Shown: piece by piece, positions 34,369 through 42,720 of the stretch
Position numbering within the stretch: the first letter of the stretch is position 1
How the letters are laid out: each line of letters opens with the position of its first letter
Origin: Lachnospiraceae bacterium
Lineage (GTDB): Bacteria; Bacillota; Clostridia; Lachnospirales; Lachnospiraceae
Assembly: GCA_015057625.1 (NCBI GenBank)
Contig: SVDZ01000005.1
Span: forward strand, 60,949-124,948
DNA: 64,000 nt
Direction: 5' to 3'
Translations under genes and position numbers: made by a program
Notes under the pieces: model-generated
Database searches by the model: none
What the model saw: the letters and a program-made list of their open reading frames with translations, nothing else
Told to the model about the DNA's origin: nothing

Positions 34369-36474
34369 CTAACCTACCACTCTAAACATCTTCTTATACA
34401 CATCCCTCTTGTACTTATCCCCATCAACTCCTACCGGATGATATGTTGGAACTATATTCTCCACCAGCATCGGTACTCTTCCGCAGTTGTTGTAAGACTC
34501 ATACATCAACTCTTCTAACTGATTCAAGAACTCTTCCACGTCAAAGTCGATAGGTTTTCCTATGTGTATAAGATCGTTCTTTGTTCTTCTCATACCTTCC
34601 TCAGCCATAAGCTTTTCCTCAAATAGCTTCTCGCCGGGACGAAGACCTGTGTATTCAACTTTTATATCAACATCAGGTTTAAGACCTGATAGTTTGATTA
34701 GATTTCTAGCAAGTGTATCAATTTTTACAGGCTCACCCATATCTAAAATGAAGATTTCTCCACCCTTTGCGTAGGCTCCTGCCTGAAGTACCAGGCTTAC
34801 AGCTTCCGGTATAGTCATAAAGTACCTGATTATATCCGGATGTGTTACTGTAACCGGACCACCCTCTTCTATCTGTTTCTTGAAAAGTGGAATTACTGAA
34901 CCGTTACTTCCCAGTACATTTCCAAATCTTACAGCCACAAACTCCGTTTTTATATTCTTTGGATACTTTCTGTGCTTAGTGATTGCACCATCCTCATCTT
35001 CAGAATGTGCAAAAAGCAGTGGAAGTTTTTCCGGCGTTTCCTCTTTAATCATACGGTCAAATGACTGTACAATCATCTCACAGAGTCTCTTGCTTGCCCC
35101 CATTATATTAGTTGGGTTAACTGCCTTGTCCGTACTGATAAGTACGAATCTTTCAGCATTATTCATCATAGCTTCATAAGCTATCTTGTATGTACCTATT
35201 GAATTGTTCTTAATAGCTTCACAAGGGCTGTCCTCCATAAGAGGTACGTGCTTGTGAGCTGCGGCATGATATACAATGTTAGGCTTGTATTCTTCAAAAA
35301 TCGTACGTACTCTTCTTGAATCTCTTACTGAACCTACGAGTACTACCAAGTCAAGTTCAGGATATTTTCTCTTAAGTTCCTGCTGTATATCATATGCATT
35401 GTTTTCGTATATATCTAAAATAATAAGCTGTTTAGGTTTGTGTGCTGCAATCTGTCTGCAAAGCTCCGAGCCGATACTTCCTCCGCCACCGGATACCAAA
35501 CACACTTTTCCGCTTAACTGGTCAAAGATTTCATTTAAGTTTACCTTAATAGGCTCTCTTCCAAGAAGGTCTTCCACTGCCACTTCCTTTAACGAACTGA
35601 CAGTTACATCTCCATTGACAAACTGGAATACGCCCGGAAGATTTCGCATCTCACAACCTGTTTCATTACAGATGTTAAGGATTTCTCTCTTGTCCTCCAT
35701 AGTCGCACTTGGAATTGCAAGGAAAATCTTCTTGATTCCATACTCTTCGACATTTGACAATATATCATCTCTTCCACCTACTATTGGGATTCCATCAATA
35801 TTTCTGCCCCAGGTATTTATATCGTCATCTATGATACAACTAACTACATCTGTAGTCTCTTTTGCTTCCTTGATATCTCGAAGAATCATCTGTCCGGCTT
35901 TTCCTGCACCTATAAGCATTACATGATCTGCCTTACTGTTTCTACTACCGTCATTTGCGCTAGCTCGAAGTAACAATACAAACCTATACAAAAATCTTAT
36001 GCCAAGCACAAAACAAAACTGCATTATAATACCAAATATATAATAAGACGCCGGCATACGTGCAACAAAAACTGTCATAACTGCAAAGTGAAATACCAAA
36101 CTGATTGCTGTTGCCACAATAGTTCGAAGCAGTTCCATATAACTTGCGAATTTCCAAATACTGTGATAAAGTCTCAGCCACCAGAATATGATTAAAGATG
36201 CGCCCACATCAACCAAAATAAAATGGTAGTATGGCTGAAGAAATCCTTTTGGAATAGATGAAAATCTGCAATCAAATCTAAACCACAGTGCCAGAAAGAA
36301 ACTTGCCATTATAGCTATGGCATCGTACATAACAAGGCCTGCAACTATTATCTCCCCATGACATTTGATTGTAGAAAAAATTCTATCCATTATCCCCTGT
36401 TCCACACGATTGGACGCCTGATTATTAGAATTATAACCTTTAGAATTGTTACCCCTAGATTTTTCATTTTTCAT
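34369..36474 (-). CDS. PglF/EpsC-type membrane UDP-GlcNAc 4,6-dehydratase
   Basis: This 701-residue protein has four N-terminal membrane helices (residues about 40-165), a central Rossmann/CoA-binding-like domain (VMLIGAGKAGQMILRDIKEA near 185) and a C-terminal short-chain dehydrogenase (LVSGGGGSIGSELCRQIA near 330). The active-site segment reads LISTDKAVNPTNIMGASKRLCE, with Met in place of Tyr as in FlaA1/PglF/CapD. It makes the UDP-4-keto-6-deoxy sugar that the PglE-like enzyme aminates. At 701 residues it is longer than the usual 590-610, mostly from the Ser/Asn-rich N-terminal tail and a loop near 465. Confidence 0.9.
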   Translation of the reverse strand: MKNEKSRGNNSKGYNSNNQASNRVEQGIMDRIFSTIKCHGEIIVAGLVMYDAIAIMASFFLALWFRFDCRFSSIPKGFLQPYYHFILVDVGASLIIFWWLRLYHSIWKFASYMELLRTIVATAISLVFHFAVMTVFVARMPASYYIFGIIMQFCFVLGIRFLYRFVLLLRASANDGSRNSKADHVMLIGAGKAGQMILRDIKEAKETTDVVSCIIDDDINTWGRNIDGIPIVGGRDDILSNVEEYGIKKIFLAIPSATMEDKREILNICNETGCEMRNLPGVFQFVNGDVTVSSLKEVAVEDLLGREPIKVNLNEIFDQLSGKVCLVSGGGGSIGSELCRQIAAHKPKQLIILDIYENNAYDIQQELKRKYPELDLVVLVGSVRDSRRVRTIFEEYKPNIVYHAAAHKHVPLMEDSPCEAIKNNSIGTYKIAYEAMMNNAERFVLISTDKAVNPTNIMGASKRLCEMIVQSFDRMIKEETPEKLPLLFAHSEDEDGAITKHRKYPKNIKTEFVAVRFGNVLGSNGSVIPLFKKQIEEGGPVTVTHPDIIRYFMTIPEAVSLVLQAGAYAKGGEIFILDMGEPVKIDTLARNLIKLSGLKPDVDIKVEYTGLRPGEKLFEEKLMAEEGMRRTKNDLIHIGKPIDFDVEEFLNQLEELMYESYNNCGRVPMLVENIVPTYHPVGVDGDKYKRDVYKKMFRVVG

Positions 36475-36552
36475 ATTTTTTCCTCGTCGTTATTTCAATC
36501 CCTTTTCATTAGTTTCTCATACTAATATGTCTCACATTTTAGTCTCTTATTA

Positions 36553-37269
36553 TCATTTCTCGCCGTACTTTCCGTACTTTCCGTACTTTTCGTACTTTCC
36601 ATACTTTCCGTACTTACTATAGTACTTTCCGCCTGATGTAGGAGCCTTGTTGATTACTGTTCCAAGAACGCTCACCCCTGTAAGTTCAAGCTGCTTCTTT
36701 ACGTCTACTATGTCCTTGTATGCACACTTTCCTGCCTCTATTACAATGATGGCGCCATCGGCCTCAGCTGCTATAACCGCAGCATCGATAACAAGTCCAA
36801 GTGGCGGTGCATCGATAAGCACTACATCATAATTTTCTCTGGCATACTTAATCAATTCCTTGTAGTAATTATTTCTGAGAAGTTCAGTAGGTTTTGGAGT
36901 GGTATGTCCCGCTAAGATAATGTCCATATTTGGTACATTTGTAGAACATATAACATCCATCATTTTTGCCTGTCCGCTGAGATAATGTGTCAATCCTTTG
37001 ATTGAACTTTTATTACTCTTAACGGCGTGTCTTCCCTGAAGAACAGAATTTCTAAGGTCAGCATCAATAATTAATACCTTTACTTCATTTGCAGCCATAT
37101 CTCTTCCTAACTCCATTGTGATGCTGCTCTTTCCTTCATTAGATGCCGTACTGGTAAAAAGGATAACCTTATTATCATCGCCACAGAAACTGATATTGGT
37201 CTGTAATGAGTTGATTGCTTCTCTCTTTGCATAATCAAGCTCTTCAAATTTGTCTATTGTTACCTGCAT
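36553..37269 (-). CDS. cpsD: CpsD-type tyrosine autokinase with YGK tail
   Basis: This 238-residue BY-kinase has Walker A at about 39-48 (TSTASNEGKSS), Walker A' VLIIDADLRNS at 66-75 and Walker B VVLIDAPP at 149-156. The C-terminal tail from 214 has eight tyrosines, six in a repeated Y-G-K or Y-E-K unit, so it is the autophosphorylation cluster. BY-kinases control polymer length and export with a Wzz-like partner. The partner is the gene directly upstream, 14 bp away. The tail repeat is built from 9-bp units on the DNA, so it can expand or contract in length. Confidence 0.93.
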   Translation of the reverse strand: MQVTIDKFEELDYAKREAINSLQTNISFCGDDNKVILFTSTASNEGKSSITMELGRDMAANEVKVLIIDADLRNSVLQGRHAVKSNKSSIKGLTHYLSGQAKMMDVICSTNVPNMDIILAGHTTPKPTELLRNNYYKELIKYARENYDVVLIDAPPLGLVIDAAVIAAEADGAIIVIEAGKCAYKDIVDVKKQLELTGVSVLGTVINKAPTSGGKYYSKYGKYGKYEKYGKYGKYGEK

Positions 37270-37283
37270 ATCGTTTATCCTCT

Positions 37284-38045
37284 CTACTTATTTTTATTGT
37301 TTGTTTTATCATTTGATTTTTTCTTATACTTCTTTTTCTTCTTTCGATTTTCATCGCTGTCAGGAATTACAGCAAGTGTATTAAGTCCGATGTATTTTTC
37401 TACATCCTCCGGAGTGTAGACTGTATTGTCAAGCATCTGGAGAATGAGGATTACACCCACTGAAAGAATAGCACCAAGCATCATAGCCATGATAACATTT
37501 TTTGAAAGGCTAGGGCTAGATGGCGACTTTGCCATGATAGCTTCCTCTACAATCTCAGGCTTTTCAATCTTCATAATAGCAGCAATCTTTTCTCTTGAAA
37601 CCTCTGCCATCTCATTTGCTATCTTCATAGCTACTACAGGATCCTCGTATTCTACTGTAATAGTAACCATACGAGTCTTCTCCGGGTTTGTGATGGTCAC
37701 TCTGCTAAGGAGCTGTCCGTATGACATCTGTAAGTTAAGGTTTTTAATTACCTTTTCCTGTACAGGTCTTGACTTAATTAATTCTTCATAATCATATGCA
37801 AGCGCACTACCTATCTGCAAATCACTAACACTGATTATGGTCTCTGAATTCGTTAATATGTATATCTTTGATGTAGATTTATACAATGGATTAACAAAAT
37901 ATGTAGTATATACTCCTGAAATAATGGCAAACACAAGCATAACTGCCGCAATGTTTATCCAATGCTTTTTGATGTTTAAGAGTAATTCATATAAATCAAT
38001 CACATCATCCATCTGGTTGTTAAATCTGCGTTCATTCTGGTTCAT
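37284..38045 (-). CDS. cpsC: Wzz/CpsC-type chain-length regulator and kinase activator
   Basis: This 253-residue protein has two membrane helices (about 30-50 and 183-205) around an extracellular loop, with the Pro-rich SPSSPSLSK just before the second helix. The cytoplasmic C-terminal tail (VEKYIGLNTLAVIPDSD, then a Lys/Asn-rich stretch) is the part that activates the BY-kinase in Gram-positive systems. It matches the CapA/YveK group, which lacks its own kinase domain. AGGAGG precedes the ATG and the kinase gene follows after 14 bp. Confidence 0.9.
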   Translation of the reverse strand: MNQNERRFNNQMDDVIDLYELLLNIKKHWINIAAVMLVFAIISGVYTTYFVNPLYKSTSKIYILTNSETIISVSDLQIGSALAYDYEELIKSRPVQEKVIKNLNLQMSYGQLLSRVTITNPEKTRMVTITVEYEDPVVAMKIANEMAEVSREKIAAIMKIEKPEIVEEAIMAKSPSSPSLSKNVIMAMMLGAILSVGVILILQMLDNTVYTPEDVEKYIGLNTLAVIPDSDENRKKKKKYKKKSNDKTNNKNK

Positions 38046-38086
38046 TTTAATTAATTTCCTCCTGATGCCCCTTATTAAGCCTTTTT

Positions 38087-38929
38087 CTAGTTCTCTTTAA
38101 GAGTCTTAACCTTAACTCCCAAAGCAAATATTGCGCATATCAGCACAATGCTGATAATGTACCATATCTGAATTGACTTATGCTGATACTCCTGCAAAAA
38201 GTCTTTGTAATATTCATAAAAACTTATGTTTTGGACTTTTTTTACATTTAGACGGACATAGCACAATGCTATTACGTTCCATATAAATGCAGCACTAAAT
38301 CCATACATTATCTTTCTTATGGCATGGTGTTTGTATTTTGACAATATAAGAAGAAGTCCTGCCGATACTATTAACATAACCACATTCACTACAGTGATTA
38401 ACTTTAATATCTTTGTGCAGCTTTTTCTGAAATTGTAGAAGTTAATTGCCATCTTGTGTTTTGCGTATTTTGCAAAAATGTCAGAAACCTTTTTGGTCAG
38501 AGTGTGCGCTGACTCTTCAACTTCCGGTGTTATCTCAACACTCTGCTCGTTCAAATATGTTTTGATACCACCCAGGAACTCGTCCTCAAACTCTTTGATT
38601 GAGGCCTCTGTCTGTTCTGCTTCTTTTCCTTCTAAACCATTCTTGATGCCATTGTCCAGGACAATATACATTTTTTCTTCATCGATGAGTTTGCCTGTAA
38701 CCGATGCCGGTATTCCGCTTTCTGCGATGACCGTATCTATATCCTGTTGCATTCTGTCTGACAGCTTCATTACGTAGCTGCTACCCACCACGCTCTTTCT
38801 TACTGTTTCAGTATTTATAAAGCCCAATCCCAATTCGACACATATCGCAAGAGAAAAAACCGATGTAGCAACAAAGAAGGATAATATCATTTTGAGAATA
38901 AACTCTCCTATGTTTCTACTTCCCATCAT
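38087..38929 (-). CDS. Membrane protein of unknown function in the sortase module
   Basis: This is a 280-residue protein. One N-terminal helix (about 12-32) is followed by an extracellular region of about 130 residues rich in Glu and Lys, with helix-like repeats (DRMQQDIDTVIAESGIP), and then by three more helices (about 170-192, 198-215, 255-275). AAAGGAG precedes the ATG. It overlaps the end of the sortase gene by 14 bp, so it is co-translated with it. I do not recognise a family. Position suggests it works with the sortase or the chain-length regulator. Confidence 0.72.
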   Translation of the reverse strand: MMGSRNIGEFILKMILSFFVATSVFSLAICVELGLGFINTETVRKSVVGSSYVMKLSDRMQQDIDTVIAESGIPASVTGKLIDEEKMYIVLDNGIKNGLEGKEAEQTEASIKEFEDEFLGGIKTYLNEQSVEITPEVEESAHTLTKKVSDIFAKYAKHKMAINFYNFRKSCTKILKLITVVNVVMLIVSAGLLLILSKYKHHAIRKIMYGFSAAFIWNVIALCYVRLNVKKVQNISFYEYYKDFLQEYQHKSIQIWYIISIVLICAIFALGVKVKTLKEN

Positions 38930-39572
38930 TTTCTCCTTTCTCTGTCAACTTAGCGTAAACAAAATATCTTTCATCTCGCTGTGTATTTATTTTGCCGAAA
39001 GGATAACATGTATACATAATCAGTACTTCACCGCTTACGTTGCTCTTGTAATCTACGGATTCTTTGATATTGATTATCTTTGAATCATACACTTCGTAAC
39101 TATACTCGCCATATACGGTTTTCACTGAAACTATGTCGCCATTCTTTAAATCTTTAAGTCCTGCATAATATGTAGTGTCATGAGCACTTGTAAGTATCAC
39201 CTTCCCCTGTCCCGGAAAGTTTTCACCCACATATGTTCCCACTCCAATACTAAGTATATTTTTGTCGTCTCCACTGTAAAGAGGGGCATTGATTCCTGCC
39301 TTTTCACAGTAAATCTGTCCATACATATCACCTTCAACAGGTCTTACTATTTCACTGCCCTTTGGATTCTTATCCGTTTTATTTACTCCATCCTCAACCA
39401 ATCCGCTTTGGTAAAAGTCAAAAGATGGATTTCCCTGAACCCAACCGGCTATAAAGTTTTCTGTAAATGCTTTCAGCGCTCCTCTGAGCCCGAAAAAAAA
39501 CATAATTCCAAATAACAATGTAAATACTATGGGAACAACAACGTAATAAATGTGCTTATGCTGAATTTTCAT
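38916..39572 (-). CDS. Sortase (class D-like)
   Basis: This 218-residue transpeptidase has an N-terminal membrane anchor (residues about 10-33). The catalytic residues can be read: His131 in LTSAHDTTYYAG, Cys189 in YTCYPFG and Arg202 in RDERYFVYAKL. The TCYPF form after a hydrophobic strand and the YFVYAKL ending fit classes C/D. There is no C-terminal membrane segment, which argues against class C. It should anchor a surface protein to peptidoglycan or polymerise it. The gene just upstream encodes a likely substrate. Confidence 0.88.
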   Translation of the reverse strand: MKIQHKHIYYVVVPIVFTLLFGIMFFFGLRGALKAFTENFIAGWVQGNPSFDFYQSGLVEDGVNKTDKNPKGSEIVRPVEGDMYGQIYCEKAGINAPLYSGDDKNILSIGVGTYVGENFPGQGKVILTSAHDTTYYAGLKDLKNGDIVSVKTVYGEYSYEVYDSKIINIKESVDYKSNVSGEVLIMYTCYPFGKINTQRDERYFVYAKLTEKGENDGK

Positions 39573-39586
39573 TATGTGCCCCCCTG

Positions 39587-40285
39587 CTATTTATCATTTT
39601 CTTCAGAGCTATAGTTACCTATAATATTACAGTTTGCAGATTTATGTCCTGCTATCATCACAGTTAACATTACCGTTACTGCGAATACAAATATTCCTAG
39701 GATTATCACACTGTACATTCCGGATATATCGTACCCTGTATTTTTGATAACCTTTTCGCTCTTCATGATGAGTTTCCCATCTCTGATTAACACAAGTTCA
39801 TCATCTGCTTCTTTGAATTCGCTTTCATCCGCGCTTTGAAGCTCATCCTGATATTTTAGTTCAGGCAATGTTGCCTGCTCTGAATTATCTTTTTTATTGT
39901 CAGAATCAGTTTTTTTATCCGATTCGTTTTTGTCGTCGGTATTATTTTGGTCTGATTGATTATTGTTTTGTGGCTGTTCAGATACAGGGGTTAAATATCC
40001 CTCGTCTATTCCCTTTTGGATATTTAACAGTGCCTGTCTCATATAATTGTCTGCTTCTTCCTGAGTCAGATCCACATCATCCTCAAGCATTTTTGATTTT
40101 GCAATGGCTATAGCACTGGAGGTTGCCCTATACACCACTCCCTCGTGCTCAAATGTGCCCGATGCGAAATTGAGGATAGATTGTTCTGCGGAATTAATAT
40201 TTCCCGCACTAACCGGAGTCACATCAACCGCAGCTGCAATCATCAACGCTAAAGTGTATATAATTGTTCTGTTTTTCAGTTTCAT
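39587..40285 (-). CDS. Secreted, single-pass protein; possible sortase substrate
   Basis: This is a 232-residue protein. Residues 1-27 form a signal peptide (IIYTLALMIAAAVDVTPVSAG). Residues 30-95 are globular, and 95-150 form a low-complexity Asn/Asp/Lys/Ser linker. A second hydrophobic segment (about 192-212) is followed by a lysine and a short tail. Just before that segment is VIKNTGYDISG, whose NTG resembles a degenerate LPXTG signal. GAGGAG precedes the ATG and the sortase gene follows 14 bp later. The family is unknown. The position makes it a candidate sortase substrate or a regulator of the operon. Confidence 0.7.
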   Translation of the reverse strand: MKLKNRTIIYTLALMIAAAVDVTPVSAGNINSAEQSILNFASGTFEHEGVVYRATSSAIAIAKSKMLEDDVDLTQEEADNYMRQALLNIQKGIDEGYLTPVSEQPQNNNQSDQNNTDDKNESDKKTDSDNKKDNSEQATLPELKYQDELQSADESEFKEADDELVLIRDGKLIMKSEKVIKNTGYDISGMYSVIILGIFVFAVTVMLTVMIAGHKSANCNIIGNYSSEENDK

Positions 40286-40312
40286 TTGACTCCTCGCAAT
40301 ATAATATCGTTT

Positions 40313-40347
40313 AAAATGCTTCGGACAAGTTATGCCCGAAGCATTTT
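40313..40347 (-). terminator. Terminator between Ig-like gene and capsule operon
   Basis: A 12-bp perfect stem has arms AAAATGCTTCGG (40313-40324) and CCGAAGCATTTT (40336-40347), followed on the minus strand by AAACGATATT. The next gene starts only 28 bp further on. TTGTCC and TATTAT with 16 bp between them overlap the stem's downstream half, so a capsule promoter may be embedded here. Confidence 0.72.
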
Positions 40348-40404
40348 GTTATTATATTTATATTCTTACACTAAAACTGTATACTTTCGATTATTTGTAG
40401 TTAT

Positions 40405-41952
40405 TTATTCGTATACATTTGTGATAGTCATTCTCTCAACGAAGTTAATGAATAATGGAGTGTATGGGTATTTATCTTTTAATACCTTGATTTCATTTCT
40501 GTCATAAACCGCTTTGATTCCATCATCAGTAATCTTGATAGAAATGAATACTAAGTTTCCTTTTGAAACTTCAAGACTCTTATAATCATCTGAAATAACT
40601 ACCTTATATGGATTTGTGTATCCAGGTTTTGACTCAGCTACATCGAATGTAATAACGTAGTCGCTTCCCTGCTTTGTTGTTTTGATGTTCTGGTAATGTA
40701 CTGTATTACCATGATCAAGTAATAATGAATCTTCTGTAGCTGTGAGAGAATATGTCTTTCCATCGATTGTAAGTAACTTCTCTGCATCTGTACCTGTAAT
40801 GTTCATTACCTTTGTGAGTAATGTTTTGTTTTCTCTGAAAATATTGAATGTGTCTGCTAATTTGTCATTTGAGAGTTCAGCAACAAATTTCTTTGGATTA
40901 AAGCTCTCTGTAGCAAACATCTTTGCTAATGCCATAACATCACTCTCGAATTTTTCTCTTGCGATGTTGTAAACAACGCCTTCGTATCCAATATCATAAC
41001 TCATAGCGTTCTTGTCTAAATCATGTACATAAGCTTTGTCTGTAAGTGTTGTTCCTGCTACTCTTGAAGGAACTGTAATAACGATAGAAGACTTAATTCC
41101 GCCATCTAACGAACTTACAGTAATAGTAGTTTTACCAGGTTTAAGAGCTGTAACTACTCCATCAGCTGATACTGTAGCAACACTCTCGTCGCTTGATGTG
41201 TATGAAACTAACTTACATGTAGCATCACTAGGTGCAACTGTAGCTGTAACCTTTGCTGTCTTTCCAACTGTGATAAAGTTATTATCAACTGTAGCTGTAA
41301 CTGATTTAACTACTTTCTTTGGAACGATAACTTTGATTACTTTTCTGAATTTCTTATCCTTTGGTGCATATACGGCTCTGATAACAATTTTTGCTGTACC
41401 GTATTTCTTTGCCTTAACAACACCGGTTTTCTTATTAACAGTAGCTACCTTCTTATTTTTTGATAAGAATTTAACTTTCTTCTTATTTGCATTCTTTGGA
41501 AGTGCTGTAATCTTAAGTTTTAATTTTTTACCTTTTCTTACAACAACAGTATTATTAACTGCATTATCAACAACTATATCTGTAATCTGCTGTTTAACCT
41601 TAACTGTTACCTTTGCAGTTGCTTTTTTGTTGTACTTAGAAGTAACTGTAACTGTAGTCTTTCCTCTTGAAACACCTGTTACAACACCTTTCTTTGATAC
41701 TGTGGCAACCTTCTTATTTGCAATCTTAAATGTCACAGCGCTGTTTGCTTTTGTTGGTGCTTTTCCATTAACATGGAATAATTTGATTGTTTTCTTCTGT
41801 CCTACATATACTGTAGCATTCTTTCTGTTAAGAACAATTGACTTAACTGTAGTTTTTGCTGACACTTCATATGTAGGTAAAACCCCTGCAACAGTAGCTG
41901 TCATAGCCACTGCCATTCCTAATGCCATAAATCTGCTTCTTATACTTTTCAT
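40405..41952 (-). CDS. Secreted Ig-like (Big_2) protein with PPC-less C-terminus
   Basis: This is a 515-residue secreted protein. A signal peptide (MALGMAVAMTATVAGV, ending near VSAK) is followed by three or four lysine- and valine-rich Big_2 domains: NKKVATVSKKGVVTG, NKKVATVNKKTGVV and SSDESVATVSADGVV. The C-terminal ~200 residues are unlike the Ig repeats (VHDLDKNAMSYDIGYEG onwards) and look globular. The ATG at 41952 has GGAGGAG 5 nt upstream; a longer frame lacks one. A consensus promoter and a terminator isolate it as its own unit. The Ig domains are unrelated in detail to those of the pair at 5846-10456. Confidence 0.88.
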   Translation of the reverse strand: MKSIRSRFMALGMAVAMTATVAGVLPTYEVSAKTTVKSIVLNRKNATVYVGQKKTIKLFHVNGKAPTKANSAVTFKIANKKVATVSKKGVVTGVSRGKTTVTVTSKYNKKATAKVTVKVKQQITDIVVDNAVNNTVVVRKGKKLKLKITALPKNANKKKVKFLSKNKKVATVNKKTGVVKAKKYGTAKIVIRAVYAPKDKKFRKVIKVIVPKKVVKSVTATVDNNFITVGKTAKVTATVAPSDATCKLVSYTSSDESVATVSADGVVTALKPGKTTITVSSLDGGIKSSIVITVPSRVAGTTLTDKAYVHDLDKNAMSYDIGYEGVVYNIAREKFESDVMALAKMFATESFNPKKFVAELSNDKLADTFNIFRENKTLLTKVMNITGTDAEKLLTIDGKTYSLTATEDSLLLDHGNTVHYQNIKTTKQGSDYVITFDVAESKPGYTNPYKVVISDDYKSLEVSKGNLVFISIKITDDGIKAVYDRNEIKVLKDKYPYTPLFINFVERMTITNVYE

Positions 41953-42008
41953 AGTCTCCTCCATTCAACTCATAACCTGATTAGAATATTTGTTAACATA
42001 TATAATAA

Positions 42009-42037
42009 ATTGTACTCTATTGGGTTATATATGTCAA
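42009..42037 (-). promoter_or_regulatory. Consensus sigma-A promoter of the Ig-like gene
   Basis: On the minus strand TTGACA (42032-42037) is followed after exactly 17 bp by TACAAT (42009-42014). The likely start is near 42002, giving a leader of about 50 nt before the ATG at 41952. Confidence 0.85.
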
Positions 42038-42167
42038 ACACAAAATTTTCACACTTCCGCATAAATATGCAGCGTTATTGCATAAAAATTCACGCAATCC
42101 CTTATTTTAGTTAACAGCTTATTCATAAATGTACGCTTCCCCCAAAATTGTCGTACAAAATTGTACA

Positions 42168-42540
42168 TGGTGTGTAGAAATGAAATGGTTCATCTGCTTG
42201 TGTCTCGAACAAATTTCTCCGTAATACCTCATAAATTGAAGATTTGCGTTTTATGTTGTACGTTTTTGGCGTCCGTTCCAAGTTATGTTAACAATTTTAT
42301 TTTGTCGGTACAACATAGATTAAGAAATCTTGTTCTATGTTGTACTAATTTAGTAGTTCAAAAATATTATGTTAACAATTCTTCTTATAACGTACATCAT
42401 AAAACTAAAAAACTTCATTTGTGTTGCATTTAATCAACGCCTTAAGACCGTTATGGTTTACATAATCAATTTCAGCATGCAACATGAATCAAAAAAACTT
42501 CTTTTATGATGCATTTCGCCAAATATTATCCAGGTAATAA
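42168..42540. repeat. Degenerate 84-bp tandem repeats in an intergenic region
   Basis: At least three and probably five copies lie end to end. TATGTTGTAC begins at 42252 and 42336, with the diverged TGTGTTGCAT at 42420 and TATGATGCAT at 42505. TTATGTTAACAATT occurs at 42283 and 42367, with a diverged form at 42451. GGTACAACAT at 42307 matches CGTACATCAT at 42391. The segment before 42252 matches the end of a unit (CTCATAAATTGAAGATTTGCG). A frame with a 28-residue period runs through two copies, as expected for 84 bp. A gene in either direction is not supported. Confidence 0.75.
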
Positions 42541-42559
42541 GAGCTCCGAAACAGTATTT

Positions 42560-42647
42560 CACTTATAGAAACTGGATTCCACTTATAGAAACTGGATTCC
42601 ACTTATAGAAACTGGATTCCACTTATAGAAACTGGATTCCACTTATA
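42560..42647. repeat. Four perfect 20-bp tandem repeats
   Basis: CACTTATAGAAACTGGATTC occurs four times without change (42560-42639), followed by CACTTATA at 42640-42647. The last copy runs straight into the A-rich side of the terminator of the giant gene. Confidence 0.95.
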
Positions 42648-42653
42648 AAAAAA

Positions 42654-42699
42654 GGCTGTCGCATTAGTGATTGATTTTTCAATCACTAACGCAACAGCC
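42654..42699 (-). terminator. Strong terminator of the giant surface protein gene
   Basis: A 21-bp stem (one G-T or mismatch position) with arms 42654-42674 and 42679-42699 encloses a 4-nt loop. On the minus strand it is followed by seven T residues. It lies 22 bp past the stop at 42721. Confidence 0.93.
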
Positions 42700-42720
42700 C
42701 CGTCTTAACAAACCTTTATT

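Noticed and set aside
41036..41980. Plus-strand frame opposite the third Ig-like gene
   Set aside because: It is the same kind of antisense shadow, with a low-complexity Val/Thr/Phe translation and no start signals.
42161..42433. Small plus-strand gene in the 84-bp repeat region
   Set aside because: The translation only repeats with the 28-residue period of the 84-bp DNA repeat. There is no ribosome site, and the copies are degenerate.
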